Positions 35,807 to 45,437 of a stretch of 64,000 bases of DNA are shown here, piece by piece. Positions within the stretch are counted from its first letter, which is position 1. Each line of letters begins with the position of its first letter. The position numbers and the translations under genes are program-made. This stretch comes from Nitratireductor pacificus pht-3B (GTDB taxonomy: Bacteria > Pseudomonadota > Alphaproteobacteria > Rhizobiales > Rhizobiaceae). The stretch lies in NCBI RefSeq assembly GCF_000300335.1, contig NZ_AMRM01000005.1:176758-240757 (forward strand). Reading direction: 5' to 3'. Under the pieces are notes generated by a model, which made no database searches, was not told the DNA's origin, and saw nothing but the letters and a program-made list of their open reading frames with translations.

Positions 35807-35837
35807 GCCCCGGCGCAGAGCGCCGGGGCCGTTTCTT
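35807..35837 (+). terminator. rho-independent terminator
   Basis: GCCCCGGCG-CAGAG-CGCCGGGGC, a perfect 9-bp GC stem (35807-35829), followed by CGTTTCTT. It is 15 bp after the deacetylase stop and also faces the convergent BCCT carrier gene, so may serve both. Confidence 0.85.
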
Positions 35838-35852
35838 CCAATGTCGCCAGGG

Positions 35853-37436
<1,584 letters not shown>

Positions 37437-37856
37437 ATTTTTTACTCCATTTCTGTCCGATGGCTGGAGGCAAACGACTCTTAAAGCCGCCCGCCGCCGG
37501 AACATTCCTCCACAAATCAAAGCGTGGCCGAAAAGCGCCATCGCGCATGGCCTGAATGCGACTTCGAAGGTGTGGATTGAGACCAGACTCGGACATATGG
37601 AGCCGGGATGGAACCCCCGACGGACAAAAATCTGCCTAAAACTTGCCAAAATTCCGCCAACCGAAGAATCGGCTCAACCGACTGCTAACGCAGCGGCAAT
37701 GCCTACAAGTCGAGGCAAACTGTGCTTGTGGGTCGGAATTTGGCCTGATTTAATTCCTAAACTATGTCGCTATAGGGACATGTGTTGAGACTGAACAGCT
37801 TGCGGAACCAAATCGCCGCATGCGACTTACGACTGAAGGACACCTGGAGAGGACCC
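37437..37856. other. 420-bp intergenic region between the BCCT carrier and the glycine zipper gene
   Basis: Divergent promoter region, visibly richer in A and T than its flanks from 37610 to 37800. It contains an A-rich run (AAAATCTGCCTAAAACTTGC) and a possible -10 (TATAGG, 37772) toward the plus-strand gene. A 72-codon plus-strand frame exists (37570-37788) but has no coding features. No recognised operator or RNA was found. Confidence 0.5.
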
Positions 37857-38126
37857 ATGAAAAAGAGCATTCTTCTCGTACCGGCACTGCTTCTCGGCAT
37901 CGCAGCCTGCACGCCAACGGAACAGGGCGCGGCATTCGGCGGCGCAAGCGGCGCGGCCATTGGCGCACTTGCCTCCGGCAACAAGGTCGAGGGCGCAATC
38001 ATCGGCGGCGCCATCGGCACCGTCGCGGGCGCCCTTGTCGGTCGCGCTTCCGAGAACAGGAACCGCTGCATCTACCGCGACGAGTATGGCCGCCGTTATG
38101 AAGCGCGCTGCCCGCGCGGTTACTGA
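37857..38126 (+). CDS. glycine zipper lipoprotein
   Basis: 89 residues. Signal peptide with lipobox IAAC (Cys 19), then a double glycine zipper (GAAFGGASGAAIGALASGN and EGAIIGGAIGTVAGALVG) typical of OsmB/SlyB-like outer-membrane lipoproteins, ending with two Cys in CIYRDEYGRRYEARCPRGY. The ATG follows GGAGAGG closely, which fixes the start. Followed by a strong terminator, so monocistronic. Confidence 0.85.
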   Translation: MKKSILLVPALLLGIAACTPTEQGAAFGGASGAAIGALASGNKVEGAIIGGAIGTVAGALVGRASENRNRCIYRDEYGRRYEARCPRGY

Positions 38127-38165
38127 TCGCAGCATCAGAAACCGTCTCAGGACGGCCTGAAGCAA

Positions 38166-38197
38166 AAGGCCGGGATGTTCCGCATCCCGGCCTTTTC
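38166..38197 (+). terminator. rho-independent terminator
   Basis: AAGGCCGGGATG-TTCCG-CATCCCGGCCTT: perfect 12-bp stem (38166-38194) ending in TTTTC, 40 bp after the glycine zipper lipoprotein gene. Confidence 0.9.
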
Positions 38198-38266
38198 ATA
38201 TTCCTGTCTTCTCGCATCCCTGTCTTCATCACATGCGCACGCCTCAACCGCTGTGCACTGCGTCGA

Positions 38267-38282
38267 ATTGACTTTTGTCAAT
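38267..38282. promoter_or_regulatory. palindromic operator candidate ahead of the SorC-type regulator
   Basis: ATTGAC-TTTT-GTCAAT is a perfect 16-bp inverted repeat ending 4 bp before the most upstream ATG of the regulator. The same TTGAC-N4-GTCA layout occurs at 55632 ahead of the nucleoside importer, and TTGAC/GTCAA half sites form the promoter at 45.2 kb. Autoregulation by the SorC-family protein is likely. Confidence 0.6.
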
Positions 38283-38286
38283 CGAC

Positions 38287-39288
38287 ATGAATAATGTCGA
38301 GACAAGAAGCGGCGCGGCTGGGAGCGGAATGGCTTATCGTCCCACGGATCAGATCATTCATAAAGCCGCCTGGCTTTACTACACGCATGGCCTGCGTCAG
38401 GACGAAGTGGCGCAGCGGCTGAACATTTCGCGTGCTTCCGTCGCGCTGTATCTGCGCAAGGCGCGCGAGGCCGGCATCGTCAACATCTCCACATCGACCC
38501 ATCTCTTCCGCGACGACCGTCTGGCGCGCCGCGTCGAGGATGCGTTCGGGCTGGACACGGTCTGGCTGACCGGCAATGAGGGCCTCCATGCCACGCCCGC
38601 TGCCGAGATCCCCTCCCTCGCCGCCAATGTGTTCGTCGAGATGGTCGAGAACGGCGGACGGGTCTGCGTCGCCTGGGGCCGCACCGTCTATGCCATCGCC
38701 GATGCGATGAACTATGCCGACCGGGAAGGCGTCACCGTCGTCGAGATGTGCGGCAATCTCGGCTCTCCCTATTCCTACCGCCCCGACCAGTGCACGATGG
38801 AGATCGCCCGGCGCCTCAATGCCAGGGGGCTGAACTTCTACGCGCCGCTGGTGCTCAGCACGGAAAAGCTCGCGCGCGAGCTGCGCGAAGAACCGGTGAT
38901 CCGCGAACAACTCGACGGCATCGGCGATTGCGATTTGGCCCTGTTCACGGTCGGCGCGCTCGACACGGACAGCCACGTCATCAAATGCGGCGCGCTCAGC
39001 GTCGAGGAACTGGCCAGGCTGAAAGCCATGGGCGCCACCGGCGTGATCGCCGGGCAGATCATCGGCGCCGACGGCAAGCTGCTCGATTGCGACTATAACC
39101 GGCGCATGATCTCCGCCGATTTCGACGCGATCCGGGCCATTCCCAGACGCCTGATGGTCGTTCAGGAAGACGAGAAGTTCGAGCCGCTGCTGGCGGCCAT
39201 CGCCGGCGGGTTCTTCACCCATCTGGTGACCACATCCTCGATGGCCGCGCGGCTTGTCGAGCATCACACACAACCGATGCCGGCCTGA
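38287..39288 (+). CDS. SorC/DeoR-type sugar-binding transcriptional regulator
   Basis: 333 residues from ATG 38287; a second ATG at 38329 (MAYRPTDQ) has the better GGGAG Shine-Dalgarno and gives 319. The N-terminal HTH reads LRQDEVAQRLNISRASVALYLRKARE, followed by a SorC effector domain (CVAWGRTVYAIADAM, CDLALFTVGALD) related to sugar-phosphate isomerase folds, so the inducer is probably a phosphorylated sugar. As first gene ahead of the aldolase, it likely controls pentose catabolism here, sensing a 5-deoxyribose- or methylthioribose-derived phosphate (inference). LsrR and DeoR-type regulators belong to the same broad class. Confidence 0.85.
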   Translation: MNNVETRSGAAGSGMAYRPTDQIIHKAAWLYYTHGLRQDEVAQRLNISRASVALYLRKAREAGIVNISTSTHLFRDDRLARRVEDAFGLDTVWLTGNEGLHATPAAEIPSLAANVFVEMVENGGRVCVAWGRTVYAIADAMNYADREGVTVVEMCGNLGSPYSYRPDQCTMEIARRLNARGLNFYAPLVLSTEKLARELREEPVIREQLDGIGDCDLALFTVGALDTDSHVIKCGALSVEELARLKAMGATGVIAGQIIGADGKLLDCDYNRRMISADFDAIRAIPRRLMVVQEDEKFEPLLAAIAGGFFTHLVTTSSMAARLVEHHTQPMPA

Positions 39289-39341
39289 TCGTCGATCTGC
39301 TCGGGGCGGCAAGCAAACGCAAATCAGCACACGGGAAGACC

Positions 39342-41396
39342 ATGCAGAATCTCTGGAACGACAGCCACGCCGAAAAACTGGTCGAGGACTATGCGAAGAA
39401 GGGCGTCGCCCGCGATCTGGCGCTGCGGGTCTACACGACGCGCCTGCTGGGCGGCGAGCCGCGGCTGGTGCTGCATGGCGGCGGCAACACCTCGCTGAAG
39501 ACAAGGGCGACCGACATTCTGGGCCGCGAATGGGACGTGCTGTGCGTCAAGGGCAGCGGCTGGGACATGGGCGTCATCGAGCCGGCGGGCCTGCCGGCGG
39601 TGAAGATGGACGCACTGCTGGCCGCCCGCGGGCTCGACGCGCTCGGCGACGAGGACATGGTGGCGATGCAGCGCGCCAGCCTGATCGACCCTGGCTCTCC
39701 CAACCCGTCGATCGAGACGCTGCTGCACGCCTTCCTGCCGCACAAATTCGTCGATCACACGCACTCGACGGCAATCCTGGCACTGGTCGACCAGGAGGAG
39801 AGCGAAGCCCTGTGCAAGAAGGTGTTCGGCGCCAAGATGGGCTTCGTTCCCTACATCAAGCCCGGCTTCGACCTCGCAAAGGCGGCGGCCGACATCTACG
39901 ACGCCAATCCGGACGTGGACGGACTGATCCTCGACAAGCACGGCATCTTCACCTTCGCCGAGACCGCGAAGGAGGCCTATGATCTGATGATCGACTACGT
40001 GACCATGGCCGAAGACTATGTCGCGCATAACGGCAAGGCGCCGTTCAAGCCGGTCGCCCTGCCCGCCCAGCTCGCTTCGCCGGCCGAGATCGAACCCTAT
40101 CTGCGCGGCGCCATCGCTGTTTCCCAAGGCGACGGCAAGTTCGGCCGCATGGTCTGCGACTTCCGCACCTCGCCGAAGATCCTCGACTACGTCAATGCCG
40201 ACACGGCGGACGATCTCGCCAAGCGCGGCGTCTCGACCCCGGACCTGTCGATCCGCATCAAGACCGGGCCGATGGTCCTGCCCGCACCAGAAGCGGGAAA
40301 GCTCGATCAGTACGGCAAGATGATCCGCGAGAAGGTCGCGGAATACGCCGCCCGCTACAAGGACTATTTCGAGACCAACAACGCCGCCGACGATGTCGAG
40401 CGGACCATGCTCGACACGATGCCCCGCCTGACGCTCGTGCGCGGGCTTGGCCTGTTCGGCCATGGCCGCAGCATGAAGGAAGCGAAGATCGCCGCCGATG
40501 TCGGCGAGATGCTCGTCGAGGCGGTGACGGGCGCCGAGGCCATCGGCTCGTTCCACCCGCTGGCGCTGTCCGATCTGTTCGAGCTTGAATACTGGTCGCT
40601 CGAGCAGGCCAAGCTCGCCTCCAACAAGCCGAAGCCGCTCTCCGGCCAGGTGGCCTTGGTCACCGGCGGCGCGGGCGCCATCGGCGCCGCGACGGCGAAG
40701 CTGTTCGCCGCGCAGGGCGCGCATGTGGTGGTGGTCGACCTGGACGGCGACAAGGCGAAGGATGTCGCCAAGGCAGCCGGCAACGCGTCGATCGGCCTTG
40801 GCGCGGACGTCACGGACCCGGCGGCGGTCCGCGCCGCCTTCGACAAGGCGCGCGAGACCTTCGGCGGCGTCGACATCGTCATCTCGAATGCCGGCGCCGC
40901 CTGGGAAGGCAAGATCGGCGAGCTGGAAGACGCCACGCTGCGCAAGAGTTTCGAGTTGAACTTCTTCGCCCATCAGAGCGTCGCGCAGAATGCGGTCCGG
41001 CTGTTCAAGCAGCAGGGCACGGGCGGTGTGCTCCTGTTTAATGCCTCGAAGCAGGCGGTCAATCCGGGGGCGAATTTCGGCGCCTACGGCCTGCCGAAGG
41101 CGGCGACGCTGTTCCTGTCGCGGCAGTACGCGCTGGACTACGGCTCGATCGGCGTGCGCTCGAACGCCGTCAACGCCGACCGCATCCGCTCCGGCCTCCT
41201 GACCGACGCGATGATCGCCAGCCGCTCCACCTCGCGCGGCCTGTCGGAGAAGGACTATATGGGCGGCAACCTGCTCGGCCTCGAAGTGCGCGCCGAGGAC
41301 GTGGCGCAGGCCTTCCTGCACCAGGCGCTCGCCGAGCGCACCACGGCCGACGTCACCACCGTCGATGGCGGCAACATCGCGGCGGCGTTGCGGTAG
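39342..41396 (+). CDS. bifunctional class II aldolase / short-chain dehydrogenase
   Basis: 684 residues. Residues 1 to about 400 form a class II (zinc) aldolase of the RhaD/fuculose-phosphate group: VLHGGGNTSLK (substrate/phosphate loop) and DHTHSTAILALVD (zinc His). From about 430 an SDR domain follows: ALVTGGAGAIGAATAKL (NAD loop), ISNAG, FNASK (Ser) and YGLPKAA (Tyr-x3-Lys). The same fusion is known as rhamnulose-1-phosphate aldolase/lactaldehyde dehydrogenase in rhizobia. Here rhamnose isomerase and mutarotase genes are missing and mtnK/mtnA are nearby, so cleavage of 5-deoxyribulose-1-P or 5-methylthioribulose-1-P to DHAP plus an aldehyde, processed by the SDR half, is proposed. Confidence 0.85.
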   Translation: MQNLWNDSHAEKLVEDYAKKGVARDLALRVYTTRLLGGEPRLVLHGGGNTSLKTRATDILGREWDVLCVKGSGWDMGVIEPAGLPAVKMDALLAARGLDALGDEDMVAMQRASLIDPGSPNPSIETLLHAFLPHKFVDHTHSTAILALVDQEESEALCKKVFGAKMGFVPYIKPGFDLAKAAADIYDANPDVDGLILDKHGIFTFAETAKEAYDLMIDYVTMAEDYVAHNGKAPFKPVALPAQLASPAEIEPYLRGAIAVSQGDGKFGRMVCDFRTSPKILDYVNADTADDLAKRGVSTPDLSIRIKTGPMVLPAPEAGKLDQYGKMIREKVAEYAARYKDYFETNNAADDVERTMLDTMPRLTLVRGLGLFGHGRSMKEAKIAADVGEMLVEAVTGAEAIGSFHPLALSDLFELEYWSLEQAKLASNKPKPLSGQVALVTGGAGAIGAATAKLFAAQGAHVVVVDLDGDKAKDVAKAAGNASIGLGADVTDPAAVRAAFDKARETFGGVDIVISNAGAAWEGKIGELEDATLRKSFELNFFAHQSVAQNAVRLFKQQGTGGVLLFNASKQAVNPGANFGAYGLPKAATLFLSRQYALDYGSIGVRSNAVNADRIRSGLLTDAMIASRSTSRGLSEKDYMGGNLLGLEVRAEDVAQAFLHQALAERTTADVTTVDGGNIAAALR

Positions 41397-41439
41397 GAGC
41401 AGCGGCGTCGGCGCGTGCCCCGACAATCAGCACAAACAA

Positions 41440-41465
41440 AAAGGGCGGCCCGAGAGCCGCCCTTT
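41440..41465. terminator. bidirectional rho-independent terminator
   Basis: AAAGGGCGGC-CCGAGA-GCCGCCCTTT: perfect 10-bp stem. On the minus strand it is followed by TTTGTTTGTG, on the plus strand by CCATTTC, so it can end both the aldolase transcript and the convergent ABC importer operon. Confidence 0.85.
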
Positions 41466-41486
41466 CCATTTCAACCCCCTCGCGCC

Positions 41487-42542
41487 TTAGTCGCGCGGTG
41501 GAAGCGGCATCCAGGCGGGCACCGCGACATCCGCATGGGCGAACTGCGGCAGCTTCTGCGCCAGTTCCTCCATGTTCTTGATGTCGCCGTCGTTGAGCGC
41601 CTTCTGGGTGATCAGGGTCGGCGGAACGATGACGCTCTTGCCCGGCTCCTCGCCGGCCAGAAGCATGGCGAGCGCGCGCACGGATACCTCGCCGACCACC
41701 GCCGGATTGGTCGCAGCGGTCGCCACCCAGGCACTGCCCGGCTCGCGCATGGCCGAAATGTCGGCGGTCGATACGTCAGCCGAATAAATCTTGACGCTGT
41801 CCGACAGGCCCGCCTCATCCACGGCGATCTTCACGCCCTTGGCGAACTCGTCATAGGGCGCGAACATCACCTGGATGTCCGGGTTCGCCGTCACCACCGA
41901 ACGGGCCTGGTTGGCGACCGAGTTGGCGATGGGATTGTCGAGCGTGCCGAACATCGCCACTTCCTCGATGCCCGCATACTTCTCCTTGAATTCGCGCCAG
42001 GTCTCGTCGCGGCGGTCGAGCGGCGCGATGCCGGCGACATAGACGTAGCCTGCCTTCCAGCTCTCGCCATTGTCGGCGATGGCCTGCTCGAGCGCCAGGC
42101 GCGCCAGATCGCGGTCGGACTGCTCGATCTGCGGAATGGCCTCGTTCTCGACATTGACGTCGAAGGCGACGACCTTGATGCCGGCATCGACCGCGCGCTG
42201 GGCCGCCTCCTTCATCGATTCGGTCAGGCCGTGCTGGATGATGATGCCGTCCACGCCGAGCGCGATCGCCTGGTCCACCATATCGGCCTGAAGGGCGGCG
42301 TCCTGGCGGCTGTCGAGCACGCGCAGATTGACGCCGAGCGCCTTGGCCTGCGCCTCGACGCCCGACAGATAGGCCTGGAAGAAATCGCCGGTCGACAGGT
42401 AGCGGACCAGCGCGATCTCGACGTCGCCCGGATTGTCGAACGGGGCCGGCTTGTCCTGCGTCATCGCCGCCGCCGGCAGGAGCATCGTGGCGCCGGCCAG
42501 AGCAGCAGCCATCTTGCCCAGCAGTCTGCGTGAAATTTCCAT
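41487..42542 (-). CDS. RbsB-type periplasmic sugar-binding protein
   Basis: 351 residues with a signal peptide (ISRRLLGKMAAALAGATMLL...AAA). Periplasmic-binding-protein type 1 fold of the ribose/rhamnose/AI-2 group: DGIIIQHGLTESMK, KVVAFDVNVENEA and VMFAPYDEFAKGVKIAV. The start (42542) has GGAGG four nt upstream. Third gene of the importer operon (ATPase-permease-SBP). Ligand unknown; 5-deoxyribose or methylthioribose is proposed from the adjacent kinase. Confidence 0.9.
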   Translation of the reverse strand: MEISRRLLGKMAAALAGATMLLPAAAMTQDKPAPFDNPGDVEIALVRYLSTGDFFQAYLSGVEAQAKALGVNLRVLDSRQDAALQADMVDQAIALGVDGIIIQHGLTESMKEAAQRAVDAGIKVVAFDVNVENEAIPQIEQSDRDLARLALEQAIADNGESWKAGYVYVAGIAPLDRRDETWREFKEKYAGIEEVAMFGTLDNPIANSVANQARSVVTANPDIQVMFAPYDEFAKGVKIAVDEAGLSDSVKIYSADVSTADISAMREPGSAWVATAATNPAVVGEVSVRALAMLLAGEEPGKSVIVPPTLITQKALNDGDIKNMEELAQKLPQFAHADVAVPAWMPLPPRD

Positions 42543-42601
42543 GTTTTCCTCCACTCCGTTACGTTTGTTGCAGTCGATGTGGTGCGGCCTTAGCCGGGCG
42601 C

Positions 42602-43654
42602 CTACCGGGCTCTCCTCCCCAGAAGCGCGAAGGTGAAGATGAGCGCGATGACCAGCACCGCGCCCTTGACGAAATCCTGCGTGTAGTACGGCACGTTCAT
42701 CATCGTCAGCCCCTGCAGCAGGACGCCGACGAACAGCGCCCCGATGGCGGTTCCGAAGGCGTTCGGCTTGGCCGCGCCCAGGACGGCAAAGCCGATCAGC
42801 GCGGCGGCGACGGCGTCGAGCAGCAGGTTGTTGCCGGAGGCGATGTCGCCGCGGCCGAGCCGCGCGGCGAGCAGGATGCCGCCGATGGCGGCGAAGACGC
42901 CGGAGATCACATAGGCCCAGATGCGGTAGGCCCTGACCGGCGCACCGGCGAATTCCGCCGCCCGCTCATTGGAGCCGACCGCATACATCATGCGGCCGAA
43001 GCGCGTGTATTCGAGGAAGAACCAGATGACGATGGCGAGCACGATCAGCACCACCACCGAGGCCGGCACGAGATTGTCGATGACGAGGTCGAAGCGGTGC
43101 CGCCCGAGCGCCAGGAAGGCCGGGCTGAACGTGCCTTCAGCGGTCGAGCCGTCCGGCATGGTCATGCCGGTGGCGATGGAGCGCCCCTCGGTCGGAATGC
43201 GCTGCAGGCCGATCAGCAGGAACATCATGCCGAGCGTGGCGAGCAGGTCGGGCACGCGCATGTAGCAGATGATCAGCCCGTTGATCAGTCCCACCAGAGC
43301 ACCGATGGCAAGGCATACCAGAACCGCGACCAGCGCGTTCTGCTCCAGCACTACCATCACATAGGCCGCCGCCATCATCGAGCTGGTGGCGATGGAGCCG
43401 ATGGAAAGATCGAAGCCCCCCACCACCAGCGTGGCGGTCACGCCGAGCGCCAGAATGCCCGTGATGGACACCGATTGCAGGATGAACACCGCCGCCTGCG
43501 GCGAGGTGAAGCCACGCGTGGCGAGCGAGAAGAAAACGATCAGGCCGAAGAGCAGCGTCAGGAAGCCGTAGCGGATCGCAACTTCGCGCGCCGAGAGGCG
43601 CGGCGACGGCCGGGGTGCTTCGACCGAGGATTTTTCCGCCATGCGGCTGTCCAT
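42602..43654 (-). CDS. RbsC-type sugar ABC transporter permease
   Basis: 350 residues, about ten membrane helices, with the BPD_transp_2 signature LVVGGFDLSIGSIATSSMMA and the coupling-region segment YAVGSNERAAEFAGAPV. A basic N-terminal cytoplasmic tail precedes the first helix. Start codon 3 bp after the ATPase stop, so co-transcribed. It forms a homodimeric channel for the imported pentose. Confidence 0.92.
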   Translation of the reverse strand: MDSRMAEKSSVEAPRPSPRLSAREVAIRYGFLTLLFGLIVFFSLATRGFTSPQAAVFILQSVSITGILALGVTATLVVGGFDLSIGSIATSSMMAAAYVMVVLEQNALVAVLVCLAIGALVGLINGLIICYMRVPDLLATLGMMFLLIGLQRIPTEGRSIATGMTMPDGSTAEGTFSPAFLALGRHRFDLVIDNLVPASVVVLIVLAIVIWFFLEYTRFGRMMYAVGSNERAAEFAGAPVRAYRIWAYVISGVFAAIGGILLAARLGRGDIASGNNLLLDAVAAALIGFAVLGAAKPNAFGTAIGALFVGVLLQGLTMMNVPYYTQDFVKGAVLVIALIFTFALLGRRAR

Positions 43655-43657
43655 TCT

Positions 43658-45187
43658 CTAAACGCTCCTTGCGGTTTCGTGATGCCTTCCGGCGACGTCC
43701 GCCAGCAACCTGTCCATGTCCACGTCGGCGTTGCGGTGCTCGCCGACAACCGTGTTCTCCGACATCACCAGAATGCGGTCAGCCGTCTCCAGCGCCTCGT
43801 CCAGCTCGGTCAGGAAAAGAAGGGTCGCCCGGCCGCCGGCACCCTCGCGCAGCTTGGCGGCGATGTCGTGGCGGGCGGCGATGTCGACGCCCTGGAACGG
43901 CTCGTCGAGGATCAGCAGCCGCGACGGCTGGGTCAGCCAGCGCGCCACCGTCACCTTCTGCTGGTTGCCGCCCGACAGGGTCGCCAGATCGTCGCGCTCG
44001 GACCGGCAGACAATCTTCAGATCGCCGATCTGATCGCGCGCGGTCTGCCGCTCGACGCGGCGGCTGGCGACGCCGAGGCGCGAGAAACGTGGCAGGAAGG
44101 GCAGGCTCATGTTCTCGTATATGTTGAACTCCGGCACGATGCCGGTCGAGGCGCGGTCCTTGGCGACCAGGAACACGCCGCGGCCGATGGCATCAGCCGC
44201 ATTGCGCGGCGCGTAGCTGCGGCCATCGAGCGTCATGGTACCCGCCACGGGTCGATGGATGCCGAACAGGGTTTCCGCCAGCCGCGTCTTGCCGACGCCC
44301 ACCAGACCCGTTACCGCAACCACCTCGCCGGCGCCCAGCGCCAGCGACAGGGGCCTAGCGCCTGGCGCAATCCTGATGTCGGAGGCCGAGAACACCGGCT
44401 CTGCCGCATCGCGCGCGTCGATGCTGTGGCGGCCAAGATTCTGAGCGAGATTCTGGCCGAGCATGGCGTTCACCGCGCCCTCGTAGTCGAGCGGCTTGTC
44501 CTCGAACTTTCCGGCGATGGCCCCGTCGCGCAGGCTGACGATGCGATCCGCCAACCGGCGGATGTCGGACATGCGGTGCGATATGTAGAGAATGGCGACG
44601 CCCCGCGCCCGCAGGCGGTCGATCAGGGCGAACAGCCGTTCCGCCTCATTGCTGGAGAGCGACGAGGTCGGCTCGTCGAGAATCATCACCTGCGGCTCGT
44701 GCGCCATAGCGCGGGCGATGGCGACCATCTGCCGGTCGGCCAGCGGGAGATTGGTTACTTCCGCGCCGAGATCGATGCCGAGCCCCATGCGGTCGGCCAC
44801 CTCGCGCGCCTCGCGCCGGACGCGACGCGGATTGAAGAACAGGCCGCGGCCGGCGCCGTTCAGCCGGTCGAGCACGAGATTGCTGGCGACGTCGAGCGCA
44901 CCGACCACGCCGTCATTGATGTTCTGATGCACCGTCACCACGCCGGCGCGCATCGCCTCCGCCGGGGACGCCGGCGAAAACGGCTTGTCGCCGAGCATCA
45001 TCGCGCCACGGTCGGCCCGATGAACGCCACTCATGATCTTGACGAGGGTGGACTTGCCCGCACCGTTGGCGCCCATCAGCACCGTGACTTCGCCTGCGCA
45101 CAGGTCCAGCGCCACGCCGCGCAGCACGGCGTTGGGTCCAAAGGCCTTGGTCAGGCCGGCAATGCGAAAGACGGCGTCGTCGCCCAT
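43658..45187 (-). CDS. RbsA-type sugar ABC transporter ATPase (two domains)
   Basis: 509 residues, start MGDDAVFRI (45187), with CTC-CTC complement (GGAGGAG) upstream. Domain 1 has Walker A GANGAGKSTLVK and Walker B ILDEPTSSLS; domain 2 has a degenerate Walker A (GLVGVGKTRLAE) and the signature LSGGNQQKVTVARWL with ILDEPFQGVD. This layout is standard for carbohydrate-uptake (CUT2) ATPases. First gene of the importer operon; it fires away from mtnK across a symmetrical promoter. Confidence 0.93.
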   Translation of the reverse strand: MGDDAVFRIAGLTKAFGPNAVLRGVALDLCAGEVTVLMGANGAGKSTLVKIMSGVHRADRGAMMLGDKPFSPASPAEAMRAGVVTVHQNINDGVVGALDVASNLVLDRLNGAGRGLFFNPRRVRREAREVADRMGLGIDLGAEVTNLPLADRQMVAIARAMAHEPQVMILDEPTSSLSSNEAERLFALIDRLRARGVAILYISHRMSDIRRLADRIVSLRDGAIAGKFEDKPLDYEGAVNAMLGQNLAQNLGRHSIDARDAAEPVFSASDIRIAPGARPLSLALGAGEVVAVTGLVGVGKTRLAETLFGIHRPVAGTMTLDGRSYAPRNAADAIGRGVFLVAKDRASTGIVPEFNIYENMSLPFLPRFSRLGVASRRVERQTARDQIGDLKIVCRSERDDLATLSGGNQQKVTVARWLTQPSRLLILDEPFQGVDIAARHDIAAKLREGAGGRATLLFLTELDEALETADRILVMSENTVVGEHRNADVDMDRLLADVAGRHHETARSV

Positions 45188-45200
45188 GCGCTCCTCCCAT

Positions 45201-45268
45201 CGTGACGCTACCAGTTGGCAAGCATTTGTCAACATCATTGACAAATGACAGAGCCTTGGTAGCGTGAC
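45201..45268. promoter_or_regulatory. symmetrical divergent promoter of importer and mtnKA
   Basis: Centre: CATTTGTCAA-CATCA-TTGACAAATG, a perfect 10-bp inverted repeat (45223-45247). Outer arms ACGCTACCA (45205) and TGGTAGCGT (45257-45265) are also perfect. On each strand the sequence reads TTGACA, 16 nt, TAGCGT, so both divergent promoters have the same -35 and -10 at the same spacing. The central palindrome would allow one repressor dimer to shut both. Confidence 0.7.
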
Positions 45269-45284
45269 GGCTATGGTGGCGTGC

Positions 45285-45396
45285 GCCCCTCATCCCCCTG
45301 CCGGGACCTTCTCCCCGCTTGCGGGGAGAAGGAGGATGGCCGCAACGTGGACGCCCCCCTCTCCCCGCAGGCGGGGAGAGGGTAAGGGTGAGGGGC
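45285..45396. repeat. REP-like double palindrome element
   Basis: 112-bp element with terminal arms GCCCCTCA/TGAGGGGC and two inner perfect palindromes: CCTTCTCCCCGC-TT-GCGGGGAGAAGG (45307-45332) and CCCTCTCCCCGC-AG-GCGGGGAGAGGG (45357-45382). Of the common rhizobial REP/RIME type and related in motif to the elements at 15.6-16.2 kb. It lies in the mtnK leader. Confidence 0.85.
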
Positions 45397-45437
45397 GAGC
45401 GTCACGCGTTCGAGCGCGCATGGAGGAGACGGGAAGC

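Noticed and set aside
37570..37788. 72-codon frame between the BCCT and glycine zipper genes
   Set aside because: Lies in an AT-rich promoter region, no ribosome binding site or domain, composition unlike the neighbouring genes.
39324..41426. 700-codon minus-strand open frame
   Set aside because: Antisense to the aldolase-SDR fusion, whose motifs are intact.
38267..43654. A rhamnose utilisation operon
   Set aside because: The RhaD-like fusion and sugar importer invite it, but no rhamnose isomerase, mutarotase or rhamnulokinase is present; the kinase and isomerase are MtnK and MtnA.
38287..45187. An AI-2 (Lsr) uptake system
   Set aside because: SorC/LsrR-type regulator and RbsABC-like importer are shared features, but LsrK, LsrF and LsrG are missing and the kinase is MtnK.
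42530..45205. 891-codon plus-strand open frame
   Set aside because: Opposite the RbsABC-type importer genes; shadow frame without recognisable features.
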